DNA from: Sepioteuthis lessoniana
Taxonomy: Eukaryota > Mollusca > Cephalopoda > Myopsida > Loliginidae
DNA length: 64,000 bases
Reading direction: 5' to 3'
Assembly: GCA_963585895.1 (NCBI GenBank)
Contig: OY757921.1
Span: 84,125,439-84,189,438 of the forward strand
Shown: positions 1 through 11,194 of the stretch, one piece after another
Layout: each line of letters opens with the position of its first letter
Numbering within the stretch: position 1 is the first letter of the stretch
Program-made: the position numbers and the translations under genes
Notes under the pieces: model-generated
Seen by the model: only the letters and a program-made list of their open reading frames with translations
Database searches by the model: none
What the model was told of the DNA's origin: nothing

Positions 1-353
1 TCAAATAATTCAGTTAAGCATAAGCACGCAGTTTAAATGTAAGTACGGTTTAATTGTCAAAAACATTTCTATTTCAAGCTATTTAGTTTACTCAAACAAT
101 TCAGTTTAGCATAAGAATGCTGTTAGTTCTATTTAACCCATAGACAGGGCCTTATCAGGTGCTACCCCTCCGGGCCAGAGTGGACATGGGAGCGATGGTA
201 ATCAAGGGGTACTTCGCATTCCCCAAGGCTCCAGCATTGCTGGAACCTCACCATCAGATTGTTTCGTGTCATATCCAGGACACTCGTTAGTGGGGGTCTT
301 ACCCCTCCGCAGAGAAGCAGTCGGTGTATTCTACAGCCCCAGCCGACTGGGCA
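1..353 (-). mobile_element. SINE C copy, cut by the window start
   Basis: This is a minus-strand copy of the commonest element in the window. The right end is the element's 5' end (reverse complement of TGCCCAGTCGGCTGG). The body has the family landmarks: the accept/gagtgg hairpin region, the TGGGAGCGATG stretch and the CTATGGGTTAAATAG-like motif near 140. The left part consists of degenerate ~55-bp internal repeats. The 3' tail lies outside the window. The copy is non-coding. Confidence 0.85.
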
Positions 354-476
354 ATTGACTTGTTTCTACACATGCTGTTAAAATTTGATATCGCTTCAAC
401 GAGAATTGGTCAAGTTATTAGATCACAAAATTATACCAATTTTTCTGAAACATCCTGTACATCTAAAATAATATAT
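354..476 (+). repeat. Family G dispersed repeat fragment
   Basis: The block between two head-to-head SINE C copies contains a CATGCTGTTAAAATTTGATA motif and ends near TTTCTGAAACATCCTGTA. Similar blocks occur near 10.9, 11.2, 11.4 and 11.8 kb. The end resembles the ACAGGGTGTTTC termini of some DNA transposons, but I see no transposase. Confidence 0.5.
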
Positions 477-1092
477 TGCCCTGTCGGTTGGGGCTGTAGA
501 ATACGCCAACTTCTGCTCTGCAGAGGGGTAAGATCCCCCACCAACGAGTGTCCTAGATATGACACTCAACAATCTGATGGTGAGGTTCCAAAAATGCTGG
601 TGTTGTGGGGAATGCGGAGCACCCCTTCATTGTCATGGCTCCCAAGTTCACTCAGGCCCGGAGTGGTAGCATTTAAATGGGTCCTATCTCTGGGTCAAAT
701 TGAACAAAACTGCGTACTTATGCTAAACTGAACTGCTCGAAATAGAAATATTTTGACATGTAAACTGCATACTTATGCTAAACTGAACTGCTCGAAATAG
801 AAATGTTTTGACATGTAAACTGCGTACTTATGCTAAACTGAATTGTTTGAACTAGAACACTTTTGACATTTAAATGTGTATGGATAAAAACTATACTTAT
901 ACTAAACTGAATTGTTTGAATTAGGACTATTTGCCTTAACTGAATTGCTTGAAATAGAAATGTTTTTGACAAGTAAACTGCGTACTTATGATAAACTGAA
1001 TTGTTTGAAATAGAATTAGCTATTTGTATAAAAATGGATTTGGCATGAAATAATATACAAAGGTTCATATGCCATAAAACCCAAACAACCAA
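477..1092 (+). mobile_element. SINE C copy, full length, several internal tandem units
   Basis: The head starts TGCCCTGTCGGTTGGGGC and is followed by the GCAGAGGGGTAAGA and GACACTCAACAATCTGATGG landmarks. From about 712 a ~55-bp unit (TACTTATGCTAAACTGAA ... TTTTGACATGTAAAC) repeats with drift, starting at about 712, 767 and 822. The 3' end is the tail module ending in CATATGCCATAAAACCCAAAC. No TSD is clear. The long open frame over 324-731 is a by-product of this repeat. Confidence 0.88.
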
Positions 1093-1533
1093 CTATCAAA
1101 TGATATAAAATTTTGGAAACATCTTGCATAATGATTTTTTTCAGAAGGGGTGCGAAAATCACTGGTATTTGGAGGTGTATAACGATAAACGATGAAAAAA
1201 TGAATTTGTTTACTTGGCACTTTCTTAGAAGAATAAAGAGATAATAAATATCTTTAAGTTCACACAAAAACGATTTTTTTTTCTTATAACGTAATGATAT
1301 ATTGAATAACCTGCACTATAAAAATAAAAACAATATGCATTGTTGATTGATCTTTGTTTCTACTCTCAACTTCCTTTGAGCAGTGTAACTTTTATCTTAA
1401 GACACAATCGTCTTCCTCTTATCATAGATACCGAAGAAAAAGCATTAATCCTCCCAGCTTATCTCTAACCCTTCAGAGATGTCTATGTTTTTGCGTTCTA
1501 ATCATTCACAATTCCTGTGATCTCAGTTTTTCC

Positions 1534-1535
<2 letters not shown>
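1093..1535. other. AT-rich sequence, nothing recognised
   Basis: I see no gene, exon-like frame or repeat family here. Confidence 0.5.
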
Positions 1536-1591
<56 letters not shown>

Positions 1592-1780
1592 TCGTTAAGA
1601 TTGAGCATTTCGGCTTATTTGTGGATATTTCTCTTTGGTGGGCTAAGATTTATTTTTAGGCTTTTCCGGGAGATTCGAATTCGTTCGTTGCCATTGCGCC
1701 ATAAAAAATCCCAGTTAAAAAGAAACAGCAACAACAACAACAACAAAAACAACAACAACAACAAAAATCACACTTTTTTA

Positions 1781-1820
<40 letters not shown>
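1536..1820. repeat. (GA)n, (CAA)n and (TA)n microsatellites
   Basis: A long (GA)n run at about 1539-1587, an interrupted CAA-rich run at about 1728-1767 and a (TA)n run at about 1783-1820. The GA run creates poly-Arg/Glu open frames that are not genes. Confidence 0.95.
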
Positions 1821-1824
<4 letters not shown>

Positions 1825-1829
1825 AAAGG

Positions 1830-2660
1830 ATTAATGAATAAGGCTGTTCTATGTTGAGAGACATGCTAAGGCTTTGTCAAAGATGAAAGAGGAAGGAGGA
1901 CAACGAAATGTATAAAAAAGGTAAAATAAAATAAAATATATAAAAAAAAGACAACATGATTTTTCCGGAAATAGTCATACTGAGGTAAGGAATAACTGCT
2001 TTTCATATTGTTACCTAGAATTGCAAATTTAACAATAAACATATTCGGTTGCCATGTCGTTAGTGTGCATGAGAGATTTAGAAAAATGTATATGAAAAGA
2101 TGAAGAAAGAAATCGGAATAATACATAAATAACCACATTGGTAATTCTAAGTACGTGTGTGAATTGTTGTCTTTCTTTCCGCGAAGTTTTTCTTTCGAAT
2201 AAATGAGAGAGGAAAACGATGGAAGACATAAAGATTAGATAACAATCTTAAAATAGGAATCCTTATTATGATAACCAGTTCAGAACTACAATCAAAGAAT
2301 AGAGAGAAAAATAAAGCCTCTGTCAAAGCAAGTGCTGAAAACTTCTCGGCTCGACCAAGATAGGAGTAATGTACGCCGATGAGTCAAAAGTCTTGAACTA
2401 TTATTGTAATGTAAGGCATAATTCGGCAGTTCCTGCTGCTTTTTGAGATTGCGAAGGTGATAATCAACACAGACTGTGAGATGTGTTTCAATGGCTTGGA
2501 GCACTGCCTGAGAAAACACTGTTTTAGGCCAACCTGATCGTTGAGGTTCTTGAAACACAAGTAAATTTCTTGAACAGTTATTCTACTGTAATCAACTGCA
2601 CTTTCATCTTTCGTCACGAAACAAATCTTTTTTGTTTCGTCCCCGACGTTAAGGCCGAAA
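1830..2660. other. Unassigned sequence
   Basis: I recognise no repeat or gene. Minus-strand frames of 88 and 94 codons between about 2292 and 2668 overlap each other and match nothing I know. Confidence 0.45.
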
Positions 2661-2664
2661 TGAA

Positions 2665-3168
2665 TCATTAATCTATAGTGCAGAAGTCACAGCTCATCAC
2701 TAAGCCATGAACATTATAGGTAATCACAAATACTCTAAATTTATCATCCCCTCAGACTCCAAATCAGTGCTCCAAACTATACAGAACAAAAATATATCAA
2801 CTCTTCTCATTACAAGACACCAAGAGAAAAGGAACACTCTTTCCGAAATAATAGCTTCTTTTACGCCTGGATACAAAGTCACGTTGGGTTCATAGAAATG
2901 AAAGGGCAAACAAAGCTTCAAAAAAGCATTCTTGGCAGACACATTCAATACAAAAATTCCATACACTAACCTAAAACCGATCATTATCATATTCTACAGA
3001 ATAAATGGCAAATATCTTGCGATGATCAACACAAAAAAGCCCTACCTAATACAAGATATTATTGGTGAGTGGCCCGCAATCTTCAGAAGAAATAAAAAAA
3101 AAAGAAGTGATACACTCCTGACTTTGCATTAGCCCCATCCACATTACCCACTGATACCTTCTAAAAAG
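2665..3168 (+). pseudogene. LINE-R fragment: RNase H domain of a non-LTR retrotransposon, part 1
   Basis: Conceptual translation gives the SDSKSVLQTIQN strand of a retroelement RNase H domain (about 2750-2790). Farther on come a degraded PSHVGF-like motif, IPYTNLKPIIIIF (about 2960-3000), IIGEWPA (about 3060) and, across stop codons, a YLLK motif at about 3155-3168. RNase H domains followed by this conserved tail occur in I/Jockey-like LINEs. Several frameshifts and stops show it is dead. The ORF continues beyond the inserted SINE at 3550. Confidence 0.75.
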
Positions 3169-3549
3169 GTTTGCTTTGGTTTGGTTTTATGCCATATCAA
3201 CCATTGTAGGTTGTTTAATGCCAAATCCATTAAAAAAATATATAAACCGTTCTATTTCAAACAATTCAGCTTTGCATAATTACGCTGTTTAAATGTCAAA
3301 ACAGTTCTATTTCAAACGATTCAGTTTAACATAAGTACAGAGTTTTGATAGAACCCTATCAGGTGCTATCACTCAGAGCCAGAGTTGACCTGGGAGCAAT
3401 GGAAATAAAGGGGGACTCTGTATTCTCCAAAGCTGGAACCTCACCATCAGATTGTTTAGTGTCATATCTAGGACACTCATTGGGGGAGTCTTACTCCTCA
3501 ACAAAGGTGCAGTCTGTGTATTCTGCAGCTCCAGCCGACTGGGCAATCG
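3169..3549 (-). mobile_element. SINE C copy inserted in LINE-R
   Basis: The tail module at about 3172-3235 and head at 3520-3545 show minus orientation. The copy is flanked by TAAAAAG at 3162-3168 and 3550-3556, a 7-bp imperfectly extended TSD. Removing it joins the LINE-R frame YLLK to SEPPLICSTC, so the insertion is later than the LINE. Confidence 0.85.
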
Positions 3550-3760
3550 TAAAAAGTGAACCCCCCCTAATATGCTCCACGTGTAAAGTACCCCTCACAG
3601 TCAAATAGATTATCATAAATTGTGACAGGTTTTGACAAATTCTCCCAAATTACTACCAGACAGCCATCTTAAAGGACCTCTTCAAAAACACCGAAACCAG
3701 AGGAAACCTTGAGCTTTCTAAAAGAAACCAATCTCTTCATCAAAATCTAACCAAATATGA
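3550..3760 (+). pseudogene. LINE-R fragment, part 2: C-terminal end of the ORF
   Basis: Translation continues from part 1 as KSEPPLICSTCKVPLTVK, a CxxC-type tail usual after the RNase H domain, then an internal stop and IIINCDRF. The last codons read FLKETNLFIKI followed by a stop near 3748-3750, the usual end of such ORFs. An A-rich 3' region follows. Confidence 0.75.
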
Positions 3761-4555
3761 TAAAACATATTACAAAACCACAAACCCTAAACCCTAAAAC
3801 ATACACAAAAAACAAAACCAATCTAACCCTTCATTAAATAACTCACAGAAGTTGATAAGCCGTTAAATAAAATTCAAACTTAAGTTAAGGCCCAGATTGA
3901 ATATGTAAAGCAGAAGCTGCAGAATTAGACTACATTGCACTTTTATCAGCGTAGCATTCAAATCACACACGGTGTGAAGGAATGCATTATGTGTCAGTGC
4001 AGAAGCTTTCTCAATACTACCGACCAGAGCAGGTACCTCACAAACCAAGAACTGTTCTGATCACGTGATATACACACCAAAAACGTCAGAAAATATTACA
4101 AAACTTTTGACTCACTCACTGAACGTACATGTACGATTCCAGATATTCCTTTAAAACACAGTCGAGTTTCTTAAGTTAAAAAAAAAATCATAAAATAAAA
4201 GAAAGAAAGATCATTTCCTTTTTGATGAGGCCGAGAATGTTTCTCCACTATCTCGTACTTACATTCATAGTGAAAGTACACTCAATGAGTCATCCATCTC
4301 TTCTCAACACACAAAGCTATTTATCCTCTCAGCATTGAGACAATTCAAATACCATTTTAAAGGCCCTTATACTTTGCATCAATTTTGTCTGATTCTCTAA
4401 CAAAGCCTGTATCATTTTTTACAACCCTCCTCGAAAAAACAAACAAACAAAAAAAAAACAACAACAAACAAACAAAAACAAAGAAGGCCAGTGGATTGAG
4501 CAGCCGAAAAGTACAGCAACGAAGAGCTGTATACAACAGTATAAATTATGAAAAT
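3761..4555. other. A-rich 3' flank and unassigned sequence
   Basis: It begins with the likely LINE-R 3' UTR and continues as AT-rich sequence with an AAACA-rich run near 4430-4485. I see no gene. Confidence 0.45.
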
Positions 4556-4559
4556 ACTT

Positions 4560-4786
4560 TGGGTTGGTTTCTTTGTTTAATGGCATATCAACATTCGTGG
4601 GTTATTTAAAGAGAAAGCTATCATTGTAGAAGAACAAAAGTAATACTGTTTTACCCATACCTGCGGGATAAGGTGGTTCATATATTTCCCCAGGATTTTT
4701 AGTTCGAAAGTAAACGTAATAGAACGACTGGAATTCGAACTTGTAACTTTCGAGGCCATAGTCCCGCACTTTAGCTGTTAGGCCAC
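4560..4786 (-). mobile_element. SINE D copy
   Basis: The element reads on the minus strand. The left end is the shared tail (GTTTAATGGCATATCAAC), the middle has the TACTGTTTTACCCATA motif and the right end is a tRNA-like head with a B-box-like GAATTCGAAC block. No TSD was identified. Confidence 0.8.
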
Positions 4787-4789
4787 AGT

Positions 4790-5486
4790 TTCTTCCCAGG
4801 AAAAATAATAGATTGTGTTGTCTTTGTCTTTTTTTTTAAAATATTTTTATGGCAAAGTATTTTTTGTATAAAGAGTGCGTTCACGAATCGTCTCGTATCT
4901 CTAAAAAGACACTTTATTTTCTCAAACTAAAAAATGTTGCATTAACATAAGTTGATCTATATCAATAAGTTCCTTGCATCTGTCTATATCAAAGAATTCC
5001 CGCAAAGGATATAATAACAAAGATACATTATTTTTACTTTTAATCTAAACATTTCTTTATATACACAGGATATTAAATACATATTTGAACATATATACGT
5101 GCGTAGATATGGAAGTATTCATCTATTTATGTCTTCGTCTACGAATACAATGCAGTGGATTTTGTCTGCGCATGTGCGACATTTATCGTTGTTCTGTCAG
5201 GCTCTTACAAGATAACATTAGAAAATGGCGTTTCCCCCTCTATCCCTACCTTACACCTGCATTTCTCATTTAATATACAAGATTCGATCTGGATGTTCCA
5301 GCAAATTTGCTGGGGGAAGTTGGATCGTCCGCAGATTTCAAGCCTCTAAAACGCCCGCTCATCCTGAAGATCTGATGTGGGCAAAAGTAAAATGAGCGAT
5401 CATTGTTCCTTGGCTGTTTGATGATATTCGTTTGAAGTGAAGAGGATGGCAAAAATGAGTCTGTGCGTCAATGGCCAATGAAATGG

Positions 5487-5488
<2 letters not shown>
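4790..5488. other. Unassigned AT-rich sequence
   Basis: Overlapping 60-64 codon frames near 5085-5450 on both strands have no recognisable domain. I see no repeat family. Confidence 0.45.

Positions 5489-5522
<34 letters not shown>
5489..5522. repeat. (GA)n microsatellite
   Basis: An uninterrupted GA run that yields Ser-Leu open frames on the minus strand. Confidence 0.95.
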
Positions 5523-5524
<2 letters not shown>

Positions 5525-5525
<1 letters not shown>

Positions 5526-6150
5526 AAACTGCAGCCATATTAAAGATACTCGTTGTGCCTCGTCGATTAAATGGAATAGGATGGCAAGGGATTGACGCGG
5601 ACTTTCTGCCAAAAGCAAAGCAGTTAAAGTGTCTAATTTTGTTCAACGCTGTTTCATTATTACGCAGTTTTGACTTGGCGCCAAAATATGGAATATGACG
5701 AAAGGAAACCGCAGATATACAGGTTCTCATATAAATAGCAACTTATATGTAAGCGCATATGTACGAAAATAATTTTCATTGAAGTTCTCGGATAATGTAT
5801 CGTCATGATTTGATAATTTATTAAAATCAGCTTATCCACCCTTGTAGCTATTACCAAAACGTTTCGGTGGGTCCATTCTTCGGAGTTAAACAGGCAAATG
5901 TTGCTTCTGAGAATCAGTAGGGGATATTTGAAGGTCACAGAGGGAATATGCACCTTTTGTCGAGAGGTCACCGACAACTCCTTAGTATTACACATTTTTA
6001 GATAAAATGACGCATCAGGGCAGAGTACTTAACAAGATAACCGACTATTAAAAACAAAGGGAGATAACTGTCAAAAATAAAGGAAGATAACTAAGTTTTC
6101 CGCGTGTGAAATTCATGTTTTTGAAGGGAACGATATTATATTCAGAACTA
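5525..6150. other. Unassigned sequence
   Basis: The 111-codon minus frame at 5660-5995 has no domain I recognise and no supporting context. Confidence 0.45.
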
Positions 6151-6152
6151 AA

Positions 6153-6432
6153 CGGTTTGGTTTCTTTTTGTTTTAATGATGTATCAACCATCATGGGTTA
6201 TTTAATGCCAAAAATATCTTTGTACAAGTTGGGAAGGTCTATTTGAGTTATTTAAATCCAAAACCTACATTGTAGAAGGACAGTAGTAGTAATACTGTTT
6301 AAGACATAGCTGGGGTGGGGGGGATAAAAGTGTTCATGCCTTTCCCAAAGGCATTAGTCCAAAAGTAAGCGTAATAACGAGACTGCTATTTGAATTTGCT
6401 TACTATGATGTTACAATCAAGCGCGTTAGCAA
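6153..6432 (-). mobile_element. SINE D copy, diverged
   Basis: The tail module is at about 6153-6215, with a partial second copy of the GGGTTATTT part near 6245 that lengthens this region. The CCCATAGCTGG-like centre and AGTAAGCGTAATAACGAGAC precede a decayed tRNA-like head on the right. Confidence 0.72.
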
Positions 6433-6532
6433 CTATTCAACAGTGTCCCCCTTCATAGCAATAGTCTTCTTTGCACTAAAAGCAACAACAAAAAAGATAG
6501 TTGTTCTCGTAAATGGGTCATTTCTCAAATAC

Positions 6533-6563
<31 letters not shown>

Positions 6564-6601
6564 GGCTAATGATAGAAAATCACATTAAAATTGGCGAGAA
6601 G

Positions 6602-7018
6602 TGTTGCATATTGACCTCCGACCCAGCCAAGCTGTCGAAAGAAGAAATACATCAGTGTAAATAACAGGTGCATTCGGTCGAAGAGATCAGGAGATAATCT
6701 TCACTGTCGACGGGTTGAATTAAGTGGACGTATAACAATGATATAACCCGGGTGAGACAGGAAGTCAGGCAGTTGGAAAGAAGATGCTGGAACGAGAACC
6801 ATGTCCCAGTAGAGGGTGGGCCTCCAGGCCCCCGGTTGAGCAGCCCAGGAGAACGGGAAAGAAACGCTGTTATGGCCATAAGAGTCAGGGTCAATATGTT
6901 GCAGTTCTGTTCAGTCTCCAACTCACCTCTCACTCAGTAAAACCTTTAGGAACCATTTCAAATAAAGTGAGAGGTATATTTTTCTAAAGAAATGTGCCCG
7001 CTCATTGTTATTGTCTTG
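6602..7018 (+). repeat. LTR-like dispersed repeat, copy 1
   Basis: Starts TGTTGCATATTGACC. It has a GGCCTCCAGGCCCCC block, an AATAAAGTGAGAGG polyadenylation-like region near 6961-6975 and an end near GCTCATTGTTATTGTC. Related copies lie at 55122-55618 and 57020-57405 in the other orientation. TG at the start and AATAAA near the end suggest an LTR, but no TSD or internal retroelement is seen. Calling it an LTR is an inference. Confidence 0.45.
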
Positions 7019-7039
7019 AATATGATTCTGCATGCATCT

Positions 7040-7735
7040 GCATATGAGTATGCAACAGAAGCTGACAATATCCCTCAGAAACCATTACTAATGCAGACAA
7101 CGAAGATGATCTATCGCTTAGTGCAAATACATTTGCCCAAGCCGAATCTCTGCAGCATAGCCTGGAGTTGGTAGAAAGAGGCATTGGTCTCTACGTGAAT
7201 TCAGTTAAAAAAAAGACTTCATGTGTTTTCCTCAAGAGGGTGGAATCACCACATTAAATGGCAAGCCTCTGAAATTTGTAGACCAAATCATATACCTCGG
7301 TAGCAATATCTCTTCTAAAAGAGATGGCAACATATGCGTTTGTAAGATATAGGACTGCAATTGAAAGGTTATCAGGGATGAGAAATTCTGGCCCCTTTGA
7401 CAAAATTAAACAAGGATTCTTCCGTGTCAGTTTTACAATATGGCTGCGCTACTTGGGCTCTCAGGAAATGCTCGGAGAAGAAGTTAGCTGGCAACTGTGC
7501 AAGCAGCACCCCACAAGACTGCTAATGTACAATCATTTGCATCCCATCTCACAAACCATCAAATACGTAAAACATATGCAGGTTACTACTGGGGAAGTAA
7601 CGACGAACTCGTAATCGACGTTCTTTTATGGACTCCTATTTATGGACACACTAGAGTTGGTCGGCCGGCAAAAACTTATATTCATCAGCTGTATCAAGAC
7701 ACTGGGTGCCGTCTAGACGATTTACCAAAAGTGAT
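7040..7735 (+). pseudogene. LINE-P fragment, old and degraded reverse transcriptase 3' part
   Basis: Piecewise translation gives ETITNADNEDDL, in which the YADD catalytic box has become NEDD, then a frame like HSLELVERGIGLYVN. The C-terminal GRPAKTYIHQLYQDTGC motif follows near 7660-7710. Stops and frameshifts are frequent. It aligns by order of motifs with the better copy at 50683-51653 and runs into a (GA)n tract. Confidence 0.78.
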
Positions 7736-8115
7736 AAAAGTGAGAGAGAGAGAGAGAGCAAAATAAATAGGAATAAACGGATAGATAGAGAGAGAGAGAG
7801 AGCAGTAAGGGAGGAAAATAAAGAGGATTAGACAGAGAGGGAGAGGGAGAATGGCTAGGGAATGACATAAAGAGGAATGGATGAAGAGGGAGAGAGTGAG
7901 AGAGAATGGTAAAGGAGAGACAGAAAGAGAAATGGATGGAGATAAAGAGAAAGAGGATGGCAATGGAGGAAATAAAGAAAAGAGTCAGGAGAGAGAGAGA
8001 GAGAGAGGAACGTAAGGGAGGGAGGGAGATAAAAAGGAACGGACGGAGAGATATGAGAAAAAGGAGAGAAAGAGAGACTGAAAACATTTATGTAAAATTA
8101 AAAAAAAAAAGCAAA
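7736..8115. repeat. GA-rich low-complexity tract
   Basis: An irregular purine-rich tract ending in poly(A). It produces Arg/Glu/Lys-rich and, on the other strand, Ser/Leu/Phe-rich open frames up to 121 codons that are not genes. Confidence 0.9.
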
Positions 8116-8484
8116 AAAAAAAAAAAAACACGCACAGCCGAACTGACAGGACCTTTTTTGAGAGATGAAATAAAAAAAAGGGTGAAAAAAGAAAGAAAAC
8201 TAATGTCAAATTGTTTCTATTTTGGGCTGCTATTTAAAATGTCAGTGGAAGTAGATTAAACTGTTCAAATTCAAAATCATCAGCAAAAAATGAAGAGATG
8301 AACTTAGATTTGGTGTGCATGTGGATGTGTGTGATGCACAAATTTCCAATATATACTTATATAGTTATTTACTAAAAGTAGCGTAGTATTGGGACCAAGT
8401 CAGAAGCTTGTCCCCATCTCAGTAAAGATCGAACTAATCACTCAATAGAATTTCACGTGAGACCATATTGTTAATTATTATTAA

Positions 8485-8488
<4 letters not shown>
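8116..8488. other. Unassigned sequence
   Basis: I see nothing recognisable before the following (TA)n run. Confidence 0.45.
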
Positions 8489-8525
<37 letters not shown>

Positions 8526-8793
8526 GTACATGTGTGTGTATGAGTATACATGTGTGCGTGTGTGTACGTGTTTGTGTGTACAACCTAAAATAAATTAAGA
8601 TCTTACCTGTTTTTATAATCGTGTCTTTTCTAAAAGTTTCATGTATCATATATCATGTCTCATAAAACGTACGAGATAATTATAAAAGGAGGTGACATCT
8701 TTGTTTCTTGTAGGTTATATCTTGCTCTGCTGGCTAGCACATGAGCACTTCTTGGTCAGCAGAATTTTTTAAAATAATTTATTTGTGCGCGCG

Positions 8794-8854
<61 letters not shown>

Positions 8855-8860
8855 TTCTTT
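8489..8860. repeat. (TA)n, TG-rich, (CA)n and (TA)n microsatellites with a short unique spacer
   Basis: (TA)n at about 8489-8523, TGTG-rich sequence to 8580 and CA/TA runs at about 8797-8851 directly in front of a SINE C. Confidence 0.92.
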
Positions 8861-8863
8861 TAG

Positions 8864-9797
8864 ATATGCGGACGACTCATCTGGGACTGTGTAATACACC
8901 GACTGTATCTCTGCAGAGGAGTAAGACCCCTCTTTAACCAGTGTGCTGGATATGACACGAAACAATCTGATGGCGAAGCTCCAGTGTTGGATCATTGGGG
9001 CATGTGGAGTACCCTTTCATTGTCATCGCTCACAGGTTCACTCTGACTTGGAAAGGTACCACCTGATATGGTCCCAGTTATGGGTCAAATAGAGCTGTTT
9101 GACGTTTAAACTGTGTTCAAATAACTTTAGCTAAATTGAATTGATAGAAAAAGAGAACTGTTTGATCATTTACCTGAGTGTAAACAAATGACTTATGTTT
9201 AACTGATTTTTTAGCGTTACATAAAAAATCTTGGAACCATTTAACTGCGAATAAGTAATGTTGAATGGAATTATTAGTGTTTAAATGCAATACTTGAAAC
9301 TCTTTAGCTGTGTTCTTAATTTGAAATATAGGGATAACATAGCAATACTTGGAACGATTTCAATGTGTGCAAATGAATGGATAGTGTTAAATAGAATAAT
9401 TCGTGTTAAATAGCAATACTTGTTACCACTTCTCTGTCTGCAAACAAATGGTAAATACTGGATTGAATTATTTGAGTTAAATAGCAATAACGGAAACCAT
9501 TTGTATTAAATAGCAATAACGGAAACCATTTGTATTAAATAGCAATAACGGAAACCATTTGTATAAAATAGCAATAACAGAAACTATTTGTATTAAATAG
9601 CAATAAAGGAAACCATTTAACTTTGGAGAAACAATAGAAATACGTGCGTGCAAATAAATGAGCTTTAGTTTGTTTAAAATATTACCGAAATATTATTCGC
9701 TTACGTATCGTATATATTCAATATGAAGATGATTTCGCATTAAATAACCGACAAGGGTTGATATGCCATGAGGCCAAAACAAACCAAACCGAATCTT
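8864..9797 (+). mobile_element. SINE C2 copy, expanded internal repeats
   Basis: Head at about 8868-9100 with CTGCAGAGGAGTAAGACCCC. The internal region is the C2 type, with repeated blocks like GGAACCATTTAACTGTG and GTTAAATAGCAATAC. The tail module GGCATTAAATAACCGACAAG is at 9745-9797. It is among the longest copies because of tandem expansion in its middle. Confidence 0.85.
9480..9618 (+). repeat. 29-bp tandem repeat inside SINE C2, about 5 units
   Basis: The unit AGCAATAACGGAAACCATTT plus GTATTAAAT is repeated head to tail, the first three units nearly identical. There are no spacers, so this is a minisatellite expanded inside the element. Confidence 0.9.
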
Positions 9798-10265
9798 AAA
9801 TATGTTTCGTTGAAAAAGCACAAGTACGTTTTTTAAACAATTATTATAATGGTTTTTTTATCTTGTCCACTAACATGATTTCTTCTATTTCGTGCAATTT
9901 TATATCAGAATTGCTTGAAATCATATCCCAGAGCACTTTTCACCATCCCTGGTAATTTGCCAGTGTATAATTAAGGTATATAAGATAATTAGATATCAAA
10001 AAGAAGTTCCAGCTAAAAAATGATTGAAATATTGATTATCCCCCTTGAAAGTGACAAATCACGAAAGAAAACGCTCAAGGAGAAAATTTGCGCTAATTTT
10101 ATTTTTTTTAAATACAAAACTGAAGCAAATTTTAAAAATCTCAGACGACAGAAACATTTTAAAAGATAACATCGTTTCCATCTTACTGTACATATAGATC
10201 CATTCACTGACATATATATGTGCTACGCCAAAGCTCTGATACAAACATGTACATACGCTTGCACC
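9798..10265. other. Unassigned AT-rich sequence
   Basis: No repeat or gene recognised. Two overlapping minus frames near 10013-10244 have no domain. Confidence 0.45.
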
Positions 10266-10266
10266 T

Positions 10267-10270
10267 ATAC

Positions 10271-10312
<42 letters not shown>

Positions 10313-10428
10313 TACACTTTTACGCACTCATTCTCAAAGAGACTCTCCCGGATATGGATTATTGCGCGTAGATAGGCACACCTAGCGGCAGAAGAGATGA
10401 TAGTCATGTGTGTGAGCGTGTGTACGCG

Positions 10429-10474
<46 letters not shown>
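10267..10474. repeat. (TA)n and (GA)n microsatellites
   Basis: (TA)n at about 10267-10310 and (GA)n at about 10432-10473, separated by non-repetitive sequence. Confidence 0.93.
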
Positions 10475-10477
<3 letters not shown>

Positions 10478-10920
10478 TAAGGAAGATAGGAGAAACAAAG
10501 ATCGAAGGACCGAGAAAAAAGTAAAATGGTAAAGAACACTAGTCCGAAATAATCATGTGTCTCGGAATGTCAGATAAGATTTTTAAAATCGGTAAGAAAA
10601 GCTGTAGAACAAAGTAATAAAAACAGCAACACATAGAATAATATTCTGAATAATAAAATACGGACACTGATACCGGAATTTCAGACAGGATTTATCAAAT
10701 AATGATGGAACTCAAGTAGTTCAGAAAAGACAAAAAACACACTGGCTTATGCTAACATACACCCCCCGCCCCCCCCAAAAAAAAACAAAGATGCTCGTCT
10801 GAATTTTAGAATATCTTCCGCGAGTTTCTCTCTTTTCTATTTTATCTTATTTGCATTACTTTATTGACTGTTTTTAGCGAATCTTTGTCGCTTGTCTTGT
10901 GTTGGATTGGGCTTTCAACG
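10475..10920. other. Unassigned sequence with a C-rich/A-rich run
   Basis: A short poly-C then poly-A run at about 10763-10787 is the only notable feature. Confidence 0.4.
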
Positions 10921-10924
10921 AAAA

Positions 10925-11105
10925 ATTAAGATGTAAGAATACAACGTACATCTAAGAAAGCACAAACAGCTCCCCGTTTGAAACTCAGTGTTAAAAAAAC
11001 GATGGCATCGTTTAAGATTTACAGGATGTTTTAGAAAAAATGATATATTTCGGAGTTGACCAATTCTTGTTGAAATACCGAATTTTAACAGCATGTTAAG
11101 AAACA
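10925..11105 (-). repeat. Family G repeat, minus orientation
   Basis: The block with TTTACAGGATGTTTTAG, GACCAATTCTTGTTGAAATA and TTTTAACAGCATGTTAAG is the reverse complement of the 354-476 repeat. It lies opposite the tandem copies that follow. Confidence 0.55.
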
Positions 11106-11194
11106 ACTCAAAATTCTACGTTTTTTCCCTGTGAATAGCATTTATACAACTAAAAGGAAAAAATGAAACAATAAACATAGAATTTTAAGTAATT

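Noticed and set aside
3785-3805. Telomere-like CCCTAAA units
   Set aside because: Only two units in A/C-rich LINE 3' flank; chance or local slippage is enough.
7694-8259. Long open frames on both strands
   Set aside because: They are translations of a GA-rich tract (Arg/Glu on one strand, Ser/Leu/Phe on the other).
9480-9618. Regular 29-bp repeats resembling a CRISPR array
   Set aside because: The units are directly adjacent with no spacers, and the locus lies inside a eukaryotic SINE.
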